Source of the DNA: an uncultured Lachnospiraceae bacterium
GTDB taxonomy: Bacteria > Bacillota > Clostridia > Lachnospirales > Lachnospiraceae
Length of the DNA stretch: 11,323 nucleotides
Direction: 5' to 3'
Assembly (NCBI GenBank): GCA_910585065.1
Contig: CAJUCG010000099.1
Coordinates: forward strand, 1 to 11,323
This document shows positions 6,865 through 11,323 of this stretch, piece after piece. A model generated the notes under the pieces. That model worked only from the letters and a program-made list of their open reading frames with translations. It was not told the DNA's origin and did not search any database. The position numbers were made by a program, and so were the translations under genes. Within the stretch, counting starts at the first letter, position 1, and the number at the start of each line of letters is the position of its first letter.

Positions 6865-7012
6865 GTCGGGCTTTAGTCGGGCAGCTCTACCTTGCCGACA
6901 AAAGAGTAACAGGCTTGACTTGATGTGTCCTATGGTCTGTTCGCTTACTATCCAGCTTTCTGGAGCTGCTTTGTTGCATTTCAACAAAAACTGCTCATGG
7001 TATTTTTTCGCT
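6824..7012 (-). ncRNA. Candidate stand-alone structured RNA
   Basis: A stretch of about 185 bases, much more GC-rich in its 3' half than its flanks, packed with complementary segments. These are TCCGGC/GCCGGA (6845-6850 with 6856-6861), GTCGG/CCGAC (6876-6880 with 6895-6899), AACAG/CTGTT (6908-6912 with 6937-6941), CAGCT/AGCTG (6953-6957 with 6964-6968), TTTGTTG/CAACAAA (6970-6976 with 6982-6988) and a long-range 7-bp match GCAGCTC/GAGCTGC (6881-6887 with 6963-6969). Some are mutually exclusive. A perfect TTGACA box lies upstream on the minus strand (7037-7042), and a GC-rich hairpin followed by AAAATTTTTT lies at the end. The layout is that of a small non-coding RNA gene. The class is not identified; clostridial RNAs such as the raiA motif are worth comparing. 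Pairings are from eye inspection, with no folding energy calculated. Confidence 0.45.
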
Positions 7013-7013
7013 A

Positions 7014-7042
7014 TCCCTACAAACAGCCTGCGAATTTGTCAA
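7014..7042 (-). promoter_or_regulatory. Possible promoter of the candidate RNA
   Basis: A perfect TTGACA -35 hexamer lies at 7037-7042 on the minus strand. At 17 bases the -10 position reads TAGGGA (7014-7019), a poor match to TATAAT. The promoter is therefore weak, regulated or of another type, or the -35 match is chance. Confidence 0.25.
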
Positions 7043-7120
7043 CTTTCTAGCTGGACTTTTGCGTAAATTCCCCCTAACCTCTACAACACTATACAAATGA
7101 GAATTTAAAGACAAAGAACA

Positions 7121-7155
7121 CAAAAAAGCAGCAAATCTTTTTCAGACTTACTGCT
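7121..7155 (-). terminator. Rho-independent terminator of the P-loop protein gene
   Basis: On the minus strand AGCAGTAAGTCT (7144-7155) and AGATTTGCTGCT (7127-7138) form a continuous 12-bp stem with two G-U pairs and a 5-base loop, followed by TTTTTT. It is about 90 bases after the stop codon of the gene at 7247-7822. Confidence 0.85.
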
Positions 7156-7246
7156 TCTATGTGCCATTATAATAGAGTAATAATTATTTAATTTTTATTT
7201 GGCTACAATTCTACAAACCAGAATTACCTGCTGTTTATTTCACTTA

Positions 7247-7822
7247 TTAAAATTTAAACTCTTGTAAAAAATGTTGGAATATCTGTTCTCTATCTCTTGC
7301 AGTTTCAAAATAAGGCAGCTTGTATTTTTGACATTGCTCTTTCATATAAATGCTTTGCTCCACAATATATTCTGCGCCTTCCCGAAGCTCTTCGTCCGAT
7401 TTGTAAAAGGTATAATCTTTTTCCGTATCATACCGCTTTTGAATTGCGAACCGCTCCTCCGGCGTTACATCAGATGTAATAAAATAAGCAATTTCACAAT
7501 TCGCCCCACAGATATATTTCATATAATCCTCTGGCAAAAGCTGATAAATATCCAACACCATGCCTGGCTCAAACTCATCGTACTCACCACTGTCCAGCAT
7601 TGCCCGGACAAAAGGTGCTATCTTACCGCTAATCAGGTGCAATGTATCCATAGAGGACAATCCAGCATAAGTATTTACCCCCGTTTCAGGGAAGCATTTC
7701 TCAAATCCCGCTATGATTGAATCCATACTAATATGCTGATATCCATATTGCCTAGCCAACCGATGAGAGACTGTACTTTTTCCAGCTCTTGGAACACCCG
7801 CAATAATAATGTTGTTTTTCAT
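7247..7822 (-). CDS. P-loop NTPase, small kinase-like protein of unknown substrate
   Basis: A 191-residue cytoplasmic protein. A Walker A motif is at the extreme N-terminus (GVPRAGKST, residues 9-17), followed by HISMDSI with an acidic residue at D34, as in small-molecule kinases of the adenylate kinase/shikimate kinase fold. There is no helicase or AAA-type Walker B, and the size fits a nucleoside or small-metabolite kinase. The P-loop resembles those of proteins annotated as AAA family ATPase or 2-phosphoglycerate-kinase-like, but I cannot assign a substrate. The start chosen is the ATG at 7822: GAAAGG lies 7 bases upstream, and the longer reading begins with TTG inside that site. It has its own terminator and a 177-base upstream spacer. 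The gene looks more AT-rich than its neighbours, which may mean it was acquired. Confidence 0.75.
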   Translation of the reverse strand: MKNNIIIAGVPRAGKSTVSHRLARQYGYQHISMDSIIAGFEKCFPETGVNTYAGLSSMDTLHLISGKIAPFVRAMLDSGEYDEFEPGMVLDIYQLLPEDYMKYICGANCEIAYFITSDVTPEERFAIQKRYDTEKDYTFYKSDEELREGAEYIVEQSIYMKEQCQKYKLPYFETARDREQIFQHFLQEFKF

Positions 7823-7874
7823 CTTACAACCTTTCAAAATACCATTTCCCCCTTATCCCATAATTTCACAGCCA

Positions 7875-7911
7875 AACAGGAATTGTCACGCTGCTGAATG
7901 CCATTCCTGTT
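7875..7911. repeat. 9-bp inverted repeat upstream of the P-loop gene
   Basis: AACAGGAAT (7875-7883) and ATTCCTGTT (7903-7911) are perfect inverted arms separated by 19 bases. They lie 53-89 bases upstream of the chosen ATG. A GTGACA element (minus strand, 7884-7889) between the arms could be a -35 box, with a weak AATTAT -10 18 bases on. The placement suits an operator or a leader hairpin; which one is not decidable here. Confidence 0.35.
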
Positions 7912-7999
7912 CCATTTTATTGCTGTTTTATAACCGAGTTTTTCTACTTCTTTCTCTTGTTTTCGGCTGCCTGCTTCTTTACCGCACAGACAAAAAATC

Positions 8000-8605
8000 C
8001 TATTTTGTCATTGCTTCTTTGATCGCTCCCATCAGTTCCTCATAGGTTTCGTAGGCGGCAAGTTCCGGATGTTCCGCCTTGATCTTTTCTGTGCTTCTAA
8101 ACAGAAATCCTGCCTTGCTCGCCTTAATCATTGCAAGATCATTGTAGCTATCCCCGCTTGCAATGGTCTCGTATCCGATCGACTGCAATGCTTTTACTGT
8201 AGCTAATTTTGAGTTTTCAATGCGCATCTTAAATCCGGTAATCTCCCCGTTTTCTGCAACGGTGAGAGAATTACAAAAAATTGTTGGCCATCCAAGTTTT
8301 TTCATTAGAGGCGTTGCAAACTGCGTAAATGTATCGCTGATAATAATTACCTGGCAAAAACTGCGCAGCTCATCCAAAAATTCTTTCGCGCCGGCAAGTG
8401 GTTCGATCGCGGCGATCGTATCCTGAATTTCCTTTAACCCAAGCTCATGCTCTTTTAAAATGCCGATGCGCCAGCGCATTAACTTATCGTAATCCGGTTC
8501 ATCCCGCGTTGTACGCTTTAGTTCCGGAATACCACTTGCCTTAGCAAACGCAATCCAGATCTCTGGCACAAGCACGCCCTCCAAATCCAAACATACTATA
8601 TCCAT
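8000..8605 (-). CDS. thrH: ThrH-type HAD enzyme: phosphoserine phosphatase / homoserine phosphotransferase
   Basis: A 201-residue HAD-superfamily protein closely resembling Pseudomonas ThrH (205 residues). ThrH is known as a phosphoserine phosphatase that can also transfer the phosphate to homoserine, linking serine and threonine synthesis. Motif I is DLEGVLVPE, with D7 as nucleophile and E9 in place of the usual second Asp, as in ThrH. The cap contains the TTRDEPDYDKLM segment (residues 32-43) seen in ThrH. Motif II is SDTF (90-93), a lysine near 133 fits motif III, and motif IV is GDSYND (151-156). AGGAAGGA lies 5 bases before the ATG. The nitroreductase gene ends 54 bases upstream, so the two may be co-transcribed. 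No clear terminator follows. The in vivo substrate could differ from the Pseudomonas enzyme. Confidence 0.88.
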   Translation of the reverse strand: MDIVCLDLEGVLVPEIWIAFAKASGIPELKRTTRDEPDYDKLMRWRIGILKEHELGLKEIQDTIAAIEPLAGAKEFLDELRSFCQVIIISDTFTQFATPLMKKLGWPTIFCNSLTVAENGEITGFKMRIENSKLATVKALQSIGYETIASGDSYNDLAMIKASKAGFLFRSTEKIKAEHPELAAYETYEELMGAIKEAMTK

Positions 8606-8659
8606 ACTAATCCTTCCTCATCCAATATAAATTTTTGGTTCTACACCATTTAGATCTCT

Positions 8660-9193
8660 CTAAAATACCTTTAGAATATCCGCAGGCTCCTTGCGCTTTG
8701 GCTTCTCCGGACTCTGCGCGGCCTTTCCCACGGCAATCACGGCAACGATCGTCTCCGTCTCCGGGATGGAAAGCAGTTCACGCAGCTTTTTTGCATCGCG
8801 AATTCCCATAATCAGTGTAGAGAGTCCCATATTGGTCGCCTGCAATACAAAGTTCTCATTATGTAAGCCGAGATCATAATAGCCCCATCCGTTTCCGCAC
8901 TCGTTTGTCGGATTCCCGTCACGCTCAAAGCCGGAACGATTTGCAACAAAAGTCGTAACGACTAATGCCGCTCCCTTCGCACTCGCCGAATTAAATGCGG
9001 GCAGACACTCGGAAACTTTCTCTATCATCCCATCCGAGAGCGCGGCATAGTAACGCGCTGTCTGCGAATTTTTCCAGGATGGTGCCTGAATCGCCGCATA
9101 GACAAGTTTGTTTACCTCCTCCTCTGACACTTTGTACGACGCGTCAAACGCGCGGACACTTCTTCTCTCCTCAATTAAATTTTCAAACTGCAT
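8660..9193 (-). CDS. Nitroreductase-family FMN-dependent oxidoreductase
   Basis: A 177-residue protein of the nitroreductase superfamily, flavin enzymes that reduce nitro groups, quinones or other acceptors with NAD(P)H, usually as cytoplasmic dimers. The N-terminal signature ERRSVRAF (residues 9-16) supplies the phosphate-binding arginines for FMN. PSWKNSQ (38-44) and the segment NMGLSTLIMG (121-130) are the other family landmarks, followed by the VAVIAVGKA strand. The start used is the ATG at 9193, with GGAGG 5 bases upstream. A longer TTG-initiated frame to 9301 overlaps the promoter and is rejected. The natural substrate cannot be read from sequence. thrH follows 54 bases downstream on the same strand. 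Confidence 0.88.
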   Translation of the reverse strand: MQFENLIEERRSVRAFDASYKVSEEEVNKLVYAAIQAPSWKNSQTARYYAALSDGMIEKVSECLPAFNSASAKGAALVVTTFVANRSGFERDGNPTNECGNGWGYYDLGLHNENFVLQATNMGLSTLIMGIRDAKKLRELLSIPETETIVAVIAVGKAAQSPEKPKRKEPADILKVF

Positions 9194-9272
9194 CGCATCC
9201 TCCATTTCTGCCGGGGACTTTCCCCGCACCATATCATTATCTCTAAAGGTATCCACCTGTACATCTATTTTA

Positions 9273-9301
9273 AGTATATCGGAAAATGCCGGAAAATACA
9301 A
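9273..9301 (-). promoter_or_regulatory. Candidate promoter of the nitroreductase gene
   Basis: On the minus strand TTGTAT (9296-9301) and TATACT (9273-9278, five of six consensus bases) are 17 bases apart. The predicted start near 9266 leaves a leader of about 73 bases to the ATG at 9193. This supports the short start for the gene, since the longer frame would begin inside the -35 box. Confidence 0.55.
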
Positions 9302-9400
9302 GTGATTTTTGCGCGATCAGGTAAGAGGCGGTTTTCCTCCTACTCGCTGCGCGGGGCACGCGCTGCGTTAGCAGTTATCTTCCATTCGCGCCCCTGCGCA

Positions 9401-9438
9401 TAAAAAAAGTACCACAACCCCTAAGGATTGTGGTACTT
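9401..9438 (-). terminator. Rho-independent terminator of the IscU-like/GGGtGRT operon
   Basis: AAGTACCACAA (9407-9417) and TTGTGGTACTT (9428-9438) form a perfect 11-bp stem with a 10-base loop. On the minus strand it runs into a T tract (9402-9408). It begins about 10 bases after the stop codon of the GGGtGRT gene. Confidence 0.9.
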
Positions 9439-9448
9439 CCAGACTTTT

Positions 9449-10459
9449 CTAGAAACGATTTTCATCCGCCGCTTCCTGCACTGCAACAGCAACTGCAACA
9501 GTCGCGCCAACCATCGGATTATTTCCCATACCGATCAGACCCATCATCTCAACATGAGCCGGCACGGAAGATGAGCCAGCAAACTGTGCGTCAGAATGCA
9601 TACGGCCAAGTGTATCAGTAAATCCATAGGAAGCTGGACCCGCTGCCATATTGTCCGGGTGCAGAGTGCGTCCTGTGCCGCCGCCGGATGCAACGGAGAA
9701 ATACTTCTTGCCCGCCTCGACGCGCTCTTTCTTGTAAGTGCCTGCCACCGGATGCTGGAATCTTGTCGGATTGGTGGAATTTCCGGTAATGGATACATCC
9801 ACATTTTCTTTCCACATAATCGCAACACCCTCGGAAACGCTGTTTGCGCCGTAGCAGTTTACCTTTGCGCGAAGACCCTCAGAGTAAGGAACGCGCTCAA
9901 TCTCCTTCACCGTATTAGTGTACGGATCGTATTCGGTCTCCACAAAAGTAAAACCATTGATGCGGGAGATAATCTTTGCCGCGTCCTTGCCAAGACCATT
10001 TAAGATAACGCGCAGCGGTTTCTGGCGCACTTTGTTCGCCTTCTCCGCAATCCCGATCGCACCCTCTGCTGCCGCGAAGGACTCATGACCTGCAAGGAAG
10101 CAGAAGCAGTCTGTCTCCTCCTCAAGGAGCATCTTGCCAAGATTGCCATGACCAAGACCAACCTTTCTGGTATCCGCAACAGAACCCGGAATACAGAAAG
10201 CCTGTAAACCCTCACCGATCGCCGCCGCAGCATCCGCTGCCTTTCTGCATCCCTTCTTGATCGCGATCGCTGCGCCAACGGTATAAGCCCAGCACGCATT
10301 CTCAAAGCAGATCGGCTGAATCTTCTTCACCTGCTCATATACATCAAGCCCAGCATCTTTGGTGATCTTCTCCGCCTCCTCGATCGAAGTGATACCATAG
10401 CTGTTTAATACCGAATTGATCTTGTCAATTCTTCTCTCATAAGATTCGAATAATGCCAT
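9449..10459 (-). CDS. GGGtGRT-family protein (function unknown)
   Basis: A 336-residue soluble protein carrying the motif SGGGTGRTLHPDN (GGGTGRT at residues 259-265) that gives the GGGtGRT family its name; members are uncharacterised. Other notable stretches are GLGHGNLGKMLLEEETDCFCFLAGHE starting at 101 (named by its ends GLGHG and AGHE), the glycine/alanine-rich segment 72-84, and MMGLIGMGNNPMVGAT near 305-320. Cysteines at 51, 56, 71, 89, 118, 120 and 202 include a CX4C and a CXC pair that could bind metal. There is no signal peptide or membrane helix. The ATG is 14 bases after the IscU-like gene; the AAGGGGG box overlaps that gene's TAA stop, so the two are almost certainly co-transcribed and coupled. 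A strong terminator follows. The partner suggests a link to iron-sulfur or sulfur chemistry, which is inference. Confidence 0.85.
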   Translation of the reverse strand: MALFESYERRIDKINSVLNSYGITSIEEAEKITKDAGLDVYEQVKKIQPICFENACWAYTVGAAIAIKKGCRKAADAAAAIGEGLQAFCIPGSVADTRKVGLGHGNLGKMLLEEETDCFCFLAGHESFAAAEGAIGIAEKANKVRQKPLRVILNGLGKDAAKIISRINGFTFVETEYDPYTNTVKEIERVPYSEGLRAKVNCYGANSVSEGVAIMWKENVDVSITGNSTNPTRFQHPVAGTYKKERVEAGKKYFSVASGGGTGRTLHPDNMAAGPASYGFTDTLGRMHSDAQFAGSSSVPAHVEMMGLIGMGNNPMVGATVAVAVAVQEAADENRF

Positions 10460-10473
10460 GATCTATTTCCCCC

Positions 10474-11181
10474 TTACTGTGTGATTTCTTTGTCAGTTCT
10501 TGGATCAATGAGCTTTACCGCATCGGCAACGCGCCCGTACTGGCCAGTCGATTTCTCATATGCAGTCGTTGGGTTGTCGCCTTTCTTTATGTAATCGGTC
10601 ATCTTGCCAAGATTTACGAACCTGTAACCAATAATCTCATTGTTCTTATCCAGTGCGATCGCGGTTACATAGCCCTCTGCCATCTCCAGATAACGAGGTC
10701 CTTTCTTTAATGTGCCATACATCGTCCCAACCTGACTGCGCAGTCCCTTGCCAAGATCTTCCAGACCGGCACCTACAGGAAGTCCATCCTCAGAGAAGGC
10801 ACTCTGTGTTCTGCCGTAGACAATCTGTAAGAAAAGTTCGCGCATCGCAGTGTTGATCGCGTCGCAGACAAGATCGGTGTTAAGTGCTTCAAGCACGGTA
10901 AGACCCGGAAGGATCTCCGCCGCCATCGCTGCGGAATGCGTCATGCCAGAGCAGCCGATCGTCTCGACGAGTGCCTCCTGAATAATCCCCTCCTTGACAT
11001 TGAGCGTCAGCTTGCAGGCACCCTGCTGCGGCGCGCACCAGCCAATGCCGTGTGTCAAACCGGAAATATCCTTCACTTCTTTGGCCTGTACCCACCTTGC
11101 CTCTTCCGGAATCGGCGCAGCACCATGATGAACACCCTGGGCTACGGTACACATGTTTTCTACTTCGCGTGAATAAATCAT
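10474..11181 (-). CDS. IscU/NifU-N-like iron-sulfur scaffold-related protein
   Basis: A 235-residue protein whose first half resembles the IscU/NifU N-terminal scaffold fold: GACKLTLNVKEGIIQEA (residues 54-70) matches the strand-turn pattern KLxIxVxxEGIIxxA of IscU, followed by TIGCSGMTHSAAMAAEIL (75-91) in place of the IscU YGC segment. Cysteines at 49, 56, 77 and 106 could be cluster ligands, although spacing differs from canonical IscU (C49/C56 to C77, then C106), and the conserved His-Cys pair near the IscU C-terminus is not evident. The second half (about 130-235) has no obvious counterpart in IscU. The start used is the ATG at 11181, with AAAGGAG 7 bases upstream; an ATG at 11202 lies upstream of that box. 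It is the first gene of a two-gene operon with the GGGtGRT gene. It is often plausible to call this an iron-sulfur assembly scaffold, but a different thiol or metal role is possible. Confidence 0.75.
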   Translation of the reverse strand: MIYSREVENMCTVAQGVHHGAAPIPEEARWVQAKEVKDISGLTHGIGWCAPQQGACKLTLNVKEGIIQEALVETIGCSGMTHSAAMAAEILPGLTVLEALNTDLVCDAINTAMRELFLQIVYGRTQSAFSEDGLPVGAGLEDLGKGLRSQVGTMYGTLKKGPRYLEMAEGYVTAIALDKNNEIIGYRFVNLGKMTDYIKKGDNPTTAYEKSTGQYGRVADAVKLIDPRTDKEITQ

Positions 11182-11215
11182 GTTGAAACTCCTTTCAATC
11201 ATTCCATATTTGTAA

Positions 11216-11244
11216 CCGGGACTTTAAATTTTGCAAAGCCCCGG
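11216..11244 (-). promoter_or_regulatory. Leader hairpin upstream of the IscU-like gene
   Basis: On the minus strand CCGGGGCTTT (11235-11244) pairs with AAAGTCCCGG (11216-11225) over 10 positions with one G-U wobble and a 9-base loop. On the plus strand the wobble becomes an A/C mismatch, so the structure favours the sense RNA of the downstream operon. No T tract follows, so it is not a terminator. It ends 35 bases before the ATG. Confidence 0.5.
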
Positions 11245-11258
11245 CTGCATTCATTTTT

Positions 11259-11287
11259 ATTTTCTCATAAAATACTGAATTAGTCCA
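11259..11287 (-). promoter_or_regulatory. Weak candidate promoter of the IscU-like/GGGtGRT operon
   Basis: TGGACT (11282-11287) and an extended TGA-GAAAAT (-10 at 11259-11264, four of six bases) lie 17 bases apart on the minus strand. An A-rich tract (A7 opposite T7, 11291-11306) immediately upstream could act as an UP element. Both boxes are imperfect, so this is tentative. Confidence 0.3.
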
Positions 11288-11323
11288 GACTTTTTTTCAA
11301 AAAAAGGCATTTATTTTACCTCG

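Larger units (their letters stand above)
6759..7246. other. 488-base spacer without a convincing protein gene
   Basis: This stretch lies between the convergent methyltransferase and P-loop genes. The longest minus-strand frame (65 codons, 6790-6987) starts with TTG and lacks a ribosome binding site, so I do not call it. What I do see is a candidate structured RNA with its own promoter and terminator (about 6824-7042), a strong terminator for the P-loop gene (7121-7155), a 10-bp direct repeat flanking the RNA unit (6778-6787 and 7089-7098), and an AT-rich remainder with a small AATTCT/AGAATT hairpin at 7207-7225. Confidence 0.7.

Noticed and set aside
6790..6987. 65-codon minus-strand frame inside the structured region
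   Set aside because: It begins with TTG, has no ribosome binding site, runs through several hairpins and ends in a low-complexity Phe-rich stretch where the T-rich terminator tract is read. Structure explains the sequence better.
7837..8007. 57-codon open minus-strand stretch between the thrH stop and the P-loop gene, K-rich and protein-like
   Set aside because: There is no ATG until the last three codons and no ribosome binding site. An open stretch of this length can occur by chance. It could be the remnant of a gene end, but nothing confirms it.
9302..9400. GC-rich spacer with two CGCTGCG copies (9345-9351 and 9361-9367)
   Set aside because: A 7-bp repeat in GC-rich DNA is weak evidence, and no hairpin, promoter or gene explains it beyond the listed nitroreductase promoter and neighbouring terminator.
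5975..11300. Recurring TGGACT/AGTCTGGA-like words near promoters (5978, 7052, 11282) and near the terminator at 9440
   Set aside because: The word is short and contains a -35-like core, so several copies are expected. No consistent spacing to genes suggests a shared regulator.

Overview
The window looks like chromosome from a low-to-mid GC anaerobic Firmicute, most likely a gut clostridium of the Lachnospiraceae type. This rests on strong purine-rich ribosome binding sites, AT-rich spacers, a YesL-type membrane protein, a GGGtGRT-family protein and a clostridial-style glycogen branching enzyme. That placement is inference from gene content; no rRNA or marker gene is present. I see no tRNA, rRNA, CRISPR array, transposase or integrase.

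Left block (135-5123, minus strand): four tightly packed genes that read as one operon, in the order manA (mannose-6-phosphate isomerase), a YesL/DUF624 membrane protein, glgB (glycogen branching enzyme) and an MscS-type mechanosensitive channel. The gaps are 6, 19 and 8 bases. A strong sigma-A-type promoter at 5203-5231 drives it, and its 17-base spacer is mostly a run of 13 A. The leader carries an 8-bp hairpin. The set joins sugar-phosphate interconversion, glycogen building and turgor release.

Middle block (5124-7246): a long terminator (5299-5351) ends a small minus-strand gene for an all-helical protein with an internal duplication (5451-5882). Divergent from it is the only plus-strand gene, a class I SAM-dependent methyltransferase with an NPPY motif and a very basic C-terminal tail (6093-6758). 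The roughly 490 bases after it contain no convincing protein gene. They do contain a compact, GC-rich, highly self-complementary stretch with a perfect TTGACA box at one end and a terminator-like hairpin plus T tract at the other, which I read as a candidate stand-alone structured RNA on the minus strand (about 6824-7010).

Right block (7247-11181, minus strand): a small P-loop kinase-like protein with its own terminator; a ThrH-type HAD phosphatase/phosphotransferase; a small nitroreductase with a recognisable promoter; then, behind a strong terminator, a two-gene operon encoding an IscU/NifU-N-like protein and a GGGtGRT-family protein. This last pair, together with the structured RNA candidate, is the most likely place for undescribed biology.

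For four genes (5451-5882, 7247-7822, 8660-9193 and 10474-11181) I chose an internal start over the longest open frame, because the ribosome binding site or promoter lies inside the longer version.
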